Positions 34,628 through 43,064 of a DNA stretch of 64,000 nucleotides are shown here, one piece after another (the stretch's first letter is position 1; the number at the start of each line of letters is the position of its first letter). The stretch covers positions 1 to 64,000 of the forward strand of contig JBLRWO010000002.1 in NCBI GenBank assembly GCA_047921215.1, read 5' to 3'. The notes below the pieces were generated by a model. It searched no databases. It was not told the DNA's origin and was given only the letters and a program-made list of their open reading frames with translations. The DNA comes from RECM01 sp047921215. Lineage in GTDB: Bacteria; Bacteroidota; Rhodothermia; Balneolales; Cyclonatronaceae. The position numbers were made by a program, and so were the translations under genes.

Positions 34628-34637
34628 GAAGCGCTTC
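34628..34637. promoter_or_regulatory. Candidate LacI-family operator
   Basis: GAAGCGCTTC is a perfect palindrome with the central CG typical of LacI-family operators. It lies between lacI and the divergent ABC ATPase gene. A weaker related site, GAAAGCGGTTTTC, is at about 34740-34752. No second perfect copy was found by eye before the other genes of the locus. Confidence 0.55.
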
Positions 34638-34842
34638 TATAAATTTCTTGAAATCCGCATTAAAGTCAATTTTTATTTTTCAATTTTTCAAAACAGGATA
34701 ACTTGTTAATTAAATTGGCCAACAGCGGGCACACATGGCTGAAAGCGGTTTTCTGATGCATTACGGACGGGGCTTTTTCACGCCGTACCAAAGCATGGAA
34801 ACAGCCGGATCAGACAGAAGAAAATGGAACTAACAGGACCAG

Positions 34843-35973
34843 ATGGCACAAATTGAACTAACAAATGTGACGAAGAAATTCGGGGAGCTCACGGTGGTAA
34901 ACAATGTGAGCCTTACTGTACATGCCGGTGAATTCCTGGCCCTGGTCGGTCCGTCGGGATGCGGTAAGTCGACCCTGCTGCGAATGATATCGGGCCTGGA
35001 GTCCATAGACGGAGGCTCCATCATCATCGATGGTGTTGAGGTGAACAAAACGCCCCCGAAAGACCGCGATATCGCAATGGTGTTCCAGAATTACGCCCTC
35101 TATCCACACATGAGTGTTTACGACAATCTTTCCTTCGGCCTCCGGATGAAGGGCATGAAGAAAGATCTCATCGACGAGAGGGTCCGCAAAACGGCCGATC
35201 TGCTCGATATCAACGAACTGCTCGACCGGAAACCCGGCCAGCTCTCGGGAGGCCAGAAACAGCGGATAGCCGTTGGGCGCGCCATTGTACGGGACCCGAA
35301 AGCGTTCCTGTTTGATGAACCCCTGAGTAACCTGGATGCAAAACTGCGTGTTAAAATGCGTGCCGACCTGCTCCGGCTGCATAAAAAGCAGAACGCAACC
35401 AGCGTGTATGTAACCCACGACCAGATCGAGGCCATGACCATGGCCGACCGGATCGCCATCATCAATTTCGGGGTGCTTCAACAGCTCGATTCGCCGATCA
35501 TGGTCTATTCCCATCCGAAGAACCTTTTCGTAGCAAGCTTCATCGGGAGTCCGTCGATGAATTTTCTGAACGGATCCATCGACATAACAGGATCTGCTCC
35601 CCGGTTTACAAGTACATCGGGTGCAATCAGCTGTAACCTGCCGGCGGATATGACCGGTGGCATACCCCCGTCTTCCCTCCCGGATCTCATCCTGGGAATC
35701 AGGCCGGAAGATATCCTGCTTGACCCTTCAGAAGATAATCTGATACAACTCGGCACCGTACCTGTAGAGCTGATCGAACACATGGGCGACGTATCGCTCA
35801 TTCACCTCTCGCCCGAACCCGGGGTCGAGTGGATCGTCAAGGCACCACCCTCGCCCGGCATGCACGACGGTCAGAAGGTTACACTTCATCTGCGAACCGG
35901 AAAACTCCACTTGTTTGACGGCAAAACAGAAGAAAACCTGTACGTGAACCGCCCGGCTCTCACCGATGCCTGA
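34843..35973 (+). CDS. ugpC: Sugar ABC transporter ATP-binding protein (MsmX/UgpC type)
   Basis: The 376-residue protein has all motifs of the MalK-like subfamily: Walker A GPSGCGKS, Q loop (AMVFQNYALYPHMSVYDNL), signature LSGGQKQRIAVGRAIVRDP, Walker B with FLFDEPLSNLDAKLR, and the switch His in YVTHDQIEAMTMADR. The C-terminal third is the TOBE/MalK regulatory domain (GIRPEDILL). It is the only ATPase near the two permeases, but is transcribed away from them, across the lacI intergenic region. Such ATPases often serve several sugar importers. Confidence 0.93.
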   Translation: MAQIELTNVTKKFGELTVVNNVSLTVHAGEFLALVGPSGCGKSTLLRMISGLESIDGGSIIIDGVEVNKTPPKDRDIAMVFQNYALYPHMSVYDNLSFGLRMKGMKKDLIDERVRKTADLLDINELLDRKPGQLSGGQKQRIAVGRAIVRDPKAFLFDEPLSNLDAKLRVKMRADLLRLHKKQNATSVYVTHDQIEAMTMADRIAIINFGVLQQLDSPIMVYSHPKNLFVASFIGSPSMNFLNGSIDITGSAPRFTSTSGAISCNLPADMTGGIPPSSLPDLILGIRPEDILLDPSEDNLIQLGTVPVELIEHMGDVSLIHLSPEPGVEWIVKAPPSPGMHDGQKVTLHLRTGKLHLFDGKTEENLYVNRPALTDA

Positions 35974-36125
35974 ACCGGGTAATCCCAAACATTTTTATTG
36001 GCACGTGCTGCACCTTAACCCACCAGCTGAGCAGTAAATTTTAAAAACTGTAAAACTGAACAACAGGGGTAAACACTCAATTAGCAGTCGCCCAATGACT
36101 TATGTTATCCGGTGGTCATATGATA

Positions 36126-36215
36126 CTATTTAATAATCACCATTTTCCGCGTTTCCATGGAATTCACCAGGCATTCACGCACGTTTCCATTAAATACAGA
36201 TAACCCTATATAAAT
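36126..36215 (-). pseudogene. Remnant of a T9SS sorting-domain C-terminus
   Basis: On the minus strand the last coding bases read VNSMETRKMVIIK and stop at 36126-36128, which matches the usual end of type A sorting domains. Just upstream, in another frame, GYLYLMET resembles the preceding GVYLYRLET strand. The frame break and the absence of any protein further upstream indicate the tail of a deleted secreted-protein gene. The remaining stretch from 35974 to 36407 is AT-rich and empty. Confidence 0.55.
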
Positions 36216-36407
36216 AATAATCATGAAAGAATAAACTGTTGAGTTAAAACAGATTGTGAACCACTATAAACTCATGATTATACACGAGCATACCAGCTTA
36301 CGTATCTGTATAAAAGTGAATTGCTCGCAAGTTATTAAATATCTATTATTGCCCCTCTCCTGATCAAATACTCCCACACGCTGATTTACTGAGCGCACCC
36401 TCCCCAA

Positions 36408-36632
36408 CGTCATGCCTGAGCGCAGCCCTTTGCGGAACGTAGTGAAGTCAAAGGGCGAAGTCGAAGCACGTGGGGGGACTCGAGTCCCCCCATTGTTATT
36501 TCAGGAATGGAATCAGCTCATTATCACTGCATCCCGGGGGCTTCATGAAGCCCCCACGCCCTTCGACTTCAGCCCCGGCTGCGCCCGGGCTTGCGCTCAG
36601 GGTGACGAGGGGGCTTGCGCTCTGCCTGACGT
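36408..36632. repeat. Family-1 repeat element, copy E
   Basis: Opening CGTCATGCCTGAGCGCAGC and closing GCGCTCAGGGTGACG enclose two perfect private palindromes: GGGGGGACTCGAGTCCCCCC (36472-36491) and GGGGGCTTCATGAAGCCCCC (36536-36555). Each is preceded or followed by the GTCGAAGCACG / CTTCGACTTC arm. This is the clearest copy in the window. Confidence 0.85.
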
Positions 36633-36646
36633 TGGGGAGGTGCAAC

Positions 36647-38071
36647 TCAGGAAATCAGCATTTTCAGGACCATATACCCGGCTGCAACCAGCACTGTGTA
36701 TACTGCCACTGGTATCAGGTTTGTGGCTATGATCCATCCATCCGATTCCTTCGACGGTACCACCGACCGTATCATCACAATGTTCTGCAGCGAAATCGCG
36801 TTGCCGAGGGCGCTGCCTGTGTGCAGCATGGCGATTGCAATCGCGGCACCGCCGATTGCGGGCATCTGCACGATGCCGGCCAGAAGCAGGTTGCTCATGG
36901 TGGCGCTGCCGGTAATAAAGCTCCCCGAAACGCCAGCCACAGGTAACATCACCATCTGCAGCCATGCCGGCATAACCTCCATTCCACCGCTCACCATTCC
37001 GGCCAGGCTCCCCCGCACCAGCTGGGTGTAGCAGACCAGCATCAGGATGGTTAACATCGACATCTTCATACCGATAAGCGTATCGCGCAGAGGCAACAGG
37101 ATACTGCTGCGTCTGTCGCGGAACCGGCCCGCCGCCAGGTATACCCCGACTGCAAACAGGAAGATGACTCCCGGCTGGAAAGCCTGCAGCCGCCGCAGCC
37201 CCTCCCCGAAGTGGATGGAGTAGCCGGCAACAAGCGGCTTGATCACCGCCAGCATCAGCACAAACACGATATATGGCCAGAAGGCTTTCCACCAGAAGGC
37301 CGGACCGATATCCCCCTGAACCTTCGCGAACATCACCATGAACAGCACCAGCCCAACCGAACCGGCCGCCACCGACGGAAATTCGAGCGACCACAATCCG
37401 GTAACGAAATAGGGCAGCGCGAAGCAAATACCGGCGCCCGACAACATCCTCAGTTCGGATCGCCAATCGATTTTAACCCCTTCCGTGCGCGCATAGAGCA
37501 TGGCCAGCAGGAAGGGCAGTACCAGCACCGGCAGCAGGTTCAGCATGAGCACATTCATAACGACTTCGCCGGATGTGTAGATATCGAAGCCTACCTTTAG
37601 CGGTATGCCCAGCGCCCCGAACGTAACCGCCGTGGTGTTGGCAGCCAGCGGCAGGATGATGGCCGTAGCAGGGCGGTATCCCGCGCTCAGCATCAGTGGG
37701 GCTGCCAGCATGGTCGGCACTCCAAACCCGGCAACACCCTCCAGAAAAGCGACCAGGAAAAAACTCAGGATCAGGGCCACCGTAAGCCGCGACGGAATCC
37801 GGTCGATCAGCTCGGTGATGAACTGAAAATGGCCGTGAACCGTAAGGATGTTGTAAAACGCCAGCGCCCCCAGAAGCAGCAACCCGAGTTCAAAGGTGAT
37901 GATGAGCCCGTTCCCCACCTCCGTACCGTACAACAAGGCCGCATCACCGGTCCACACCAGGCTCACAGCGATTACCGCCAGCCCGGCCAGCACCCCGGTA
38001 CGGATGTTTCTGCGCAGGAATGTACCAGCCAGCAGCATGAGCAGTGAAGCGGCCACAATCCATTCGTTCAT
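36647..38071 (-). CDS. lctP: L-lactate permease family transporter
   Basis: The 474-residue inner-membrane protein has about 12-14 helices. LctP family segments include FLEGVAGFGVPTMLAAPLML, SAGYRPATAIILPLAANTTA, SGSFITGSATMSNLLLAG and NAISLQNIVMIRSVV. It is somewhat shorter than the ~550-residue Escherichia coli protein. It probably imports lactate or glycolate with protons. The gene is alone on its strand segment, bordered by repeat elements, so it is likely a single-gene unit. The symbol follows family membership, not proven substrate. Confidence 0.87.
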   Translation of the reverse strand: MNEWIVAASLLMLLAGTFLRRNIRTGVLAGLAVIAVSLVWTGDAALLYGTEVGNGLIITFELGLLLLGALAFYNILTVHGHFQFITELIDRIPSRLTVALILSFFLVAFLEGVAGFGVPTMLAAPLMLSAGYRPATAIILPLAANTTAVTFGALGIPLKVGFDIYTSGEVVMNVLMLNLLPVLVLPFLLAMLYARTEGVKIDWRSELRMLSGAGICFALPYFVTGLWSLEFPSVAAGSVGLVLFMVMFAKVQGDIGPAFWWKAFWPYIVFVLMLAVIKPLVAGYSIHFGEGLRRLQAFQPGVIFLFAVGVYLAAGRFRDRRSSILLPLRDTLIGMKMSMLTILMLVCYTQLVRGSLAGMVSGGMEVMPAWLQMVMLPVAGVSGSFITGSATMSNLLLAGIVQMPAIGGAAIAIAMLHTGSALGNAISLQNIVMIRSVVPSKESDGWIIATNLIPVAVYTVLVAAGYMVLKMLIS

Positions 38072-38159
38072 TTAAAATGCCCGGGGTTTTTTAGCAGGTG
38101 ATTTTGGATGGTGGCTAAACTATGGAATTATCGTTCCATAAGCATCATTTTCGGGTACT

Positions 38160-38222
38160 TTGTACCCGGCGAACCACTCTTCGGGGACCTTCGGACTCCC
38201 GAAGGTGGTTCGTTGGTTACCG
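38160..38222. repeat. Hairpin repeat related to the CTTCAGGAGTC type
   Basis: CGAACCACTCTTCGGG pairs with CCCGAAGGTGGTTCG around a short loop (38170-38212). The same CCACTCTTC(AG)GGACCTTC theme recurs at 59650 and, in changed form, near 55150 and 56380. It contains the stop of the neighbouring EEP-family gene. Confidence 0.5.
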
Positions 38223-39074
38223 TTTTATAAGGAAGACGGCGAGAAGGGGGAGGTGGTCGGAGGCTTCCGACCAGAGAACTTCGACCGAGACAGGTTCCAG
38301 GCGGTAGCCGGCATCTTCTGCACCGTCGTTGCTGAAAAATATGTAATCGATGCGGCGGTCGGGACTGGTGGTGTGGTACGTGAAGCCATCGCCCCCGCCC
38401 TTCACTTCCCAGATATCGGTGAACCGGGAGGACATACGTGCATGTACTGTACTGCCGGGGCGGTCGTTCAGGTCGCCCGCCACAATCACCGGCATACCGG
38501 CGTAGTTCTCCGCCGTCTGCAGGATCACCCCGATGCCCTTCAACCGCTCCTCATCGGGCGGGCGGTGGTCGAGATGAGCGTTCATGAACGCGACTTGCAT
38601 GCCGTTCACATCCACAATGGTGTGCATAAGCCCGCGTTGCTCCGAGTCGCCGACCCGAGGCAGATGGATGTTCGCCGCTTCCACCAGCGGGTGGCGCACC
38701 AGCATCCCGTTCCCGTAAGCACCGCCCTGGATTTCAGCATTCTTATAGAAAAGAGGCTCCAGGCCCGTATAGCCGGCCAGCACCTCCATCACATCGACGT
38801 TTCCCGAGCGCTCAATGCCCGAATCCACCTCCTGCAACGCCACCAGATCGGCCCTGCTCTCGATGATCACATCGGCAATCCGCCTGAAATCGTACACCTC
38901 ATCGACGCCGCGGCCCGAGTGGATATTATAACAGAGCACGCGGAGGGTGTCGGTGGTCTGGCTATGCTCTATTGCACTTTGCACTTCTAAACTTTGCGCT
39001 GCTACACTTTGCGGCAGTGCAAACCAAAGTAGCAGTGGCAGCACAACAAACGGCTTGAACAAGGGTATTTTCAT
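38217..39074 (-). CDS. Endonuclease/exonuclease/phosphatase-family exported protein
   Basis: The 285-residue protein has a signal peptide (VVLPLLLWFALPQSVAAQ) and an EEP (DNase I-like) fold. Metal and catalytic motifs are YNIHSGRG, VALQEVDSGIERS, MNAHLDH, VIVAGDLNDRPGS and the final DYIFFSND (with the usual His replaced by ND; SPDRRIDYIF is typical). It may cleave a phosphodiester or act on a phospholipid or sugar phosphate outside the cytoplasm. Substrate unknown. A tandem GATCC-rich repeat lies just upstream of its start. Confidence 0.85.
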   Translation of the reverse strand: MKIPLFKPFVVLPLLLWFALPQSVAAQSLEVQSAIEHSQTTDTLRVLCYNIHSGRGVDEVYDFRRIADVIIESRADLVALQEVDSGIERSGNVDVMEVLAGYTGLEPLFYKNAEIQGGAYGNGMLVRHPLVEAANIHLPRVGDSEQRGLMHTIVDVNGMQVAFMNAHLDHRPPDEERLKGIGVILQTAENYAGMPVIVAGDLNDRPGSTVHARMSSRFTDIWEVKGGGDGFTYHTTSPDRRIDYIFFSNDGAEDAGYRLEPVSVEVLWSEASDHLPLLAVFLIKR

Positions 39075-39169
39075 AATTTCAATCGTTTTTGTCTTTCTTA
39101 TTGATCCTTATCGTGTTCCGTATCCTTTCCTGGTCCAGAAGTGTTTACATCCATTCCTGATCCCTATTC

Positions 39170-39276
39170 TGATCCTGATCATATCAGATCCTTTTGATCC
39201 CTTTTGATCCATACCGATCCCTTCAGATCCTTACCGATCCTTACCGATCCTTACCGATCCTTACCGATCCAATATT
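39170..39276. repeat. Decamer tandem array, TTACCGATCC type
   Basis: About nine to ten units of ten bases end in GATCC; the last five (39221-39270) are almost uniform TTACCGATCC. The array fills the gap between the tricorn-like gene stop (39283) and the EEP gene start (39074). It is too short in unit and lacks spacers, so it is not a CRISPR. Confidence 0.85.
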
Positions 39277-39282
39277 AATCAT

Positions 39283-42200
39283 TTATTGATCCCGATAGTA
39301 TATATTCCTCAATCCCCGTGCCGTCCGGTCCTCCATGGGCGGGGCGGGCGTCATTTTCGGCGGATTCGCCTCGAGCAGCTGCATCACCTCACGTACCACC
39401 CGTTCTATCTGCGGGTCGCGGCCCTGCATCAGGATGTTGGGATCGTCCCATACTTCGATGTCGGGCGATACGCCTTCGCCTTCCCAGAACCAGTGTCCGG
39501 CGTTGTCGTACAGACGTGCGTCGGGAACGGTGATGCCCCCGCCATCCACCAGCATGTGGCCCGTGGCCGGGCCGATGAGGATGCCCAGGGTGCGCTCGCC
39601 CACAATCGGGCCGGCCTCCAGCTCTTTGAATGCCCACGGCAGCCCGTCGCCGCCCGATCCCGCCCATCCGTTTATGAGCATGCCCATCGGGCCGGTGTTG
39701 GTTTTCATGGGCTGGGTATGGTCGCGTCCGTGCCGCCAGTGCAGATTATAGACCACCGGCCTGGTCAGCAGCTCCAGGAACCGGTCGGCCAGCTGCCCGC
39801 CGCCGTTGAAACGCTCATCGATGATGAATCCCTCCTTGTGGAGCTGCCCGTAGTACATGCTCACCAGCTCGCGCTGGCCTGCGCCAGCCGTGTTCGACAT
39901 ATAAACGTAACCGAGGCGGCCGCCCGACAGCTCGTCCACCATCCGCCGGTTGTTTTCGATCCAATCGAGATAGCGCAGGCGTACCTCTTCGCCCTGCGTG
40001 AGCAGCGTCACCACCACGTCGTGGCCCGATTCGCTCCTGCCCTCCATACGGGCTACCTGCAGCGAAACCGTCTGACCGCTCATTCCGGCAAACGCGGCCA
40101 TCGGATCGAGCAACGGTTCGAGGGGGATGCCGTTCACCGACACGATATAGTCGCCCTCGCGCACATCCACGCCGGGACGGTCGAACGGTGAGCGCACATC
40201 GAGGTCCCACCCGGCCGGCCGGATGATCCTTTTGATGCGGTACCGGTTATTGTGCAGTTCCCAGTCGATGCCCATAAACCCTGACGAGCGAAACGAAACC
40301 GGCTCCGTATCACCGCCGAAGGTGTACGTGTGCCCCGCACTCAGCTCCGACAAGAGGTTCGATTGCAGGTTGCTGATGTCCCAGCGGGTGCGGGCATCCT
40401 GGATGAGCGCTCCGTAGCGCTCGCGCAGGTCTTCCCAGTCCACCTGGTGCATATCGGGGTCGTAGAAGTAATCGCGGTAGCGCCGCCAGGTGTCCATGAA
40501 AATCTGGTTCCACTCCTCGCGGGGCACCAGCTGCATCACCATGCCGGACGTGCTTACCGGCTTATCCAGGCTCTGGCCTTTGGCAATGCTGATAACCCCG
40601 TAACGACCGTTTGCGGACACCAGCACCGACTTGCCGTCGGCGGTGACCTCAAAACGGTTCACCTTCTCCATGATGGTCTGCTCTTCACGTTCTTCAATGT
40701 CGTAGAAGCGGAGCGAGGGATCGCCCCCGCCTGCGCCGGTATTCGGCCAGCGCAGATAGACCAGCTTGCCGTCCACCGTGGCCATTCTGCCGTAGTTGCC
40801 GGCATCCACGGGCAGCAGATCGGCCCGGGCCTCAAGGCCATCGAAGTCGATCTCTATGCGGATATCGGCCGCCTTGCTGTCGTCATCCTTTTTGTCGCCG
40901 CTGTTCCCGGCAGTACCACTGCCGGATCCAGTCCTGCCCGATACCCTGGCACCCGATCCGGAGCCCTCTCCGTTGTCCTCATCTCCGTTCACTTTCACCT
41001 CGTCGTTCTTGACGGGGAGAATGGATGGCGTACCGGCCTGCAGGCTTACCGCCGCGATGCGCGTGGCATTCGGATAGATCCAGGTTGCGTCGTCGAGGGC
41101 CGAATAGGCAGCATTCATCTCCCGGTTGGTCTGGTAGAACAGGTACTTGCCGTCGTTGCTGAACGTCGGGTGGGTGTCGCTGTAAAAGCCGCTTGTGGCC
41201 TGCGTTGCCCGGTCAACTTCCACATTATAGAGGATGACGGCCTGGTTAACGTTGTCGAGCCCGCGGGTGAAGGCGATCCACCGCGAATCGGGCGACCAGT
41301 TTACCGGGAAGCCGAATTTGGCCCCGTGGCTCACATTCCAGTTGGTATGGCCCGCCACACGGACCCGTCCGCTGGCCACATCCACCACCGAAATTTCGTT
41401 CTTCTCGTCGATGAAGGCGATCTTTTTGCTGTCGGGCGACCAGTACGGCGTATAGCCGAAGCCTCTGCCCCTGTCGGTGATCATGCGGGGCTCCTGCCGG
41501 CCGGCCGCATCCTGCACCCACAGTTCATACTCGCCCGATTTGTCGCTCCAGAAGGCAATGTGCTGTCCGTCGGGCGACCAGGCCGGGTTCCGGTCGAAGG
41601 CGCCGCTCGAGCGCGTCAGATTCATCACATAGCCGTCGGACACCGGCACATTGAACAGCTCGCCCCGGGCCTCAAAAACCACCCGTTTGCCGTCGGGCGA
41701 CGGGGTCATGTTCGCTACATTGCTGCCAACATTCTGGCTGCGGGGCATCTCCACCGACAGATCACTCACCACGTATACGTCCACTTTCCGGTATTCACGC
41801 GTCGAAAGATCCATCAGGTAGAGCTCGCCGCCCACCTCGAACACCAGGTCGTTGCGCCCGGCCGACATATAGCTGATGTCGAAATCTCCGAAATTGGTAA
41901 CCTGTTCTGCCGTTTTGGTGTTCGTATCGTACGCCCAGATGTTGATGCGCATATTTTCGCCCTCATCCGACAGGAACCAGACCGTATCGCCCGACCAGGC
42001 CGGCTTGCCGTCGTTCGCGTGGCGGTCCGTAATGTTTTCGGCCTTGTTTGTGGCAAGGTCGAACAGGATGATGTCGGAGGTGAGGCCGCCCCGGTAGCGC
42101 TTGAAGGGGTAATTTTCCGTAATTTTAGTGATGTAGGCCAGGCGGCTGCCATCGGGCGAGAAGGCCGCCAGCTCGCCGTAGGGGATGGGGAGTTTTTCGG

Positions 42201-42654
42201 GCAGGCCGCCGTTTTTGTCCACCAGGTAGAACTGGCGATAGCTCTGTCGTCCGCTCTCGCGGCCCGATGCGAACAGGATGCGTTCACCATCGGGATGCCA
42301 GGCGATCATACGGTCGTTAAACGAATTCCAGGTGATGCGCTCCGGAACGCCGCCGGTTACCGGCATTTTGTAGATGTCGGGGCTGCCGTTGTACATGGCT
42401 GTAAATGCGATGTACTGCCCGTCGGGCGAAAACCGCGGCCAGCTCTCCTCGCCCGGCGAACGTGTAAGCTGCGTGGCCTGCCCGCCATCCTTCGGAACCG
42501 TCCAGATATCGCCCCCGTACACGAATGCGATGTGGGTGTCGGATACATCCATGTATTGCATCAGCTTGGCACTGATCTGACCAGCAGCGGTATCAGCGAG
42601 CGTAAGCAGGGATATGAGCAGGAGGAGGGCAAGGGTTAGCAAACTTTTTTTCAT
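39283..42654 (-). CDS. Tricorn-like S41-family protease with PDZ domain
   Basis: The 1,123-residue exported protein starts at ATG 42654 (signal peptide LLTLALLLLISLLTLADTAA). The first ~650 residues are beta-propeller repeats with the TolB/tricorn pattern (FSPDGQYIAFTA, WSPDSKKIAFID, WSPDSRWIAFTR). A Gly/Ser-rich linker (GSGSGARVSGRTGSGSG) precedes a PDZ domain (VREGDYIVSVNGIPLEPL) and a C-terminal S41 core with the Ser in AGSGGDGLPWAFKELEAG. Archaeal tricorn cuts peptides released by the proteasome; bacterial exported relatives probably degrade peptides in the periplasm. The 51 codons upstream of the start are not part of the protein. Confidence 0.9.
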   Translation of the reverse strand: MKKSLLTLALLLLISLLTLADTAAGQISAKLMQYMDVSDTHIAFVYGGDIWTVPKDGGQATQLTRSPGEESWPRFSPDGQYIAFTAMYNGSPDIYKMPVTGGVPERITWNSFNDRMIAWHPDGERILFASGRESGRQSYRQFYLVDKNGGLPEKLPIPYGELAAFSPDGSRLAYITKITENYPFKRYRGGLTSDIILFDLATNKAENITDRHANDGKPAWSGDTVWFLSDEGENMRINIWAYDTNTKTAEQVTNFGDFDISYMSAGRNDLVFEVGGELYLMDLSTREYRKVDVYVVSDLSVEMPRSQNVGSNVANMTPSPDGKRVVFEARGELFNVPVSDGYVMNLTRSSGAFDRNPAWSPDGQHIAFWSDKSGEYELWVQDAAGRQEPRMITDRGRGFGYTPYWSPDSKKIAFIDEKNEISVVDVASGRVRVAGHTNWNVSHGAKFGFPVNWSPDSRWIAFTRGLDNVNQAVILYNVEVDRATQATSGFYSDTHPTFSNDGKYLFYQTNREMNAAYSALDDATWIYPNATRIAAVSLQAGTPSILPVKNDEVKVNGDEDNGEGSGSGARVSGRTGSGSGTAGNSGDKKDDDSKAADIRIEIDFDGLEARADLLPVDAGNYGRMATVDGKLVYLRWPNTGAGGGDPSLRFYDIEEREEQTIMEKVNRFEVTADGKSVLVSANGRYGVISIAKGQSLDKPVSTSGMVMQLVPREEWNQIFMDTWRRYRDYFYDPDMHQVDWEDLRERYGALIQDARTRWDISNLQSNLLSELSAGHTYTFGGDTEPVSFRSSGFMGIDWELHNNRYRIKRIIRPAGWDLDVRSPFDRPGVDVREGDYIVSVNGIPLEPLLDPMAAFAGMSGQTVSLQVARMEGRSESGHDVVVTLLTQGEEVRLRYLDWIENNRRMVDELSGGRLGYVYMSNTAGAGQRELVSMYYGQLHKEGFIIDERFNGGGQLADRFLELLTRPVVYNLHWRHGRDHTQPMKTNTGPMGMLINGWAGSGGDGLPWAFKELEAGPIVGERTLGILIGPATGHMLVDGGGITVPDARLYDNAGHWFWEGEGVSPDIEVWDDPNILMQGRDPQIERVVREVMQLLEANPPKMTPAPPMEDRTARGLRNIYYRDQ

Positions 42655-42941
42655 AACAAAATAATTATAGTTGAAATAGAACGGACCGGGGATCTGAACA
42701 CTGTTTAAGGGGGGGCAGATTAAAATACCGTCATGAACAGAATATTTATAATTCCGGATTACATTGCAATGGCTGGAAAATCCGGCATGCCCGGATATCC
42801 GAACCAAAAAGAAAGGTTAATATGCCAGATTAAGACATGGTATACCGGTAATACCTGCTATTTGTTACATCGCGGATCCGTGGAGATAAATTCCCGGATG
42901 AAGATCATCACACTTCAACAGCGCTCAAAGATGTTAATGAC
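42655..42941. other. Intergenic region, no gene seen
   Basis: About 290 bases upstream of the tricorn-like gene and before the terminator at 42942. A short frame on the plus strand (42733-42978) has no ribosome site and runs into the terminator hairpin, so it was not accepted. The promoter of the tricorn-like gene should be here. Confidence 0.4.
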
Positions 42942-42971
42942 AAAAAAAGCCCGCCTTTTTACGGGCGGGCT
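42942..42971 (-). terminator. Intrinsic terminator of the lipoprotein gene at 43065-44015
   Basis: Read on the minus strand, AGCCCGCC(C) pairs with GGCGGGCT and is followed by seven T residues. It lies about 95 bases after the lipoprotein stop. An almost identical hairpin is found at 44182-44210. Confidence 0.88.
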
Positions 42972-43064
42972 ATCCTGAAAAAACGGATAGTGATCATGGC
43001 CTGTGAGCAAACGGCCGGTTTCCCGGGCCGGAAAAGCCGCGACCAGCTATTTTCGTCACGGGGA

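Noticed and set aside
39170..39276. Possible CRISPR array
   Set aside because: Units are ten bases with no spacers and no cas genes nearby; it is a simple tandem array.
40330..42639. Long open frame of 769 codons on the plus strand
   Set aside because: It is antisense to the tricorn-like protease, whose frame has clear propeller, PDZ and S41 motifs.
42733..42978. 81-codon plus-strand frame
   Set aside because: It runs through the terminator hairpin of the neighbouring gene and has no supporting signals.
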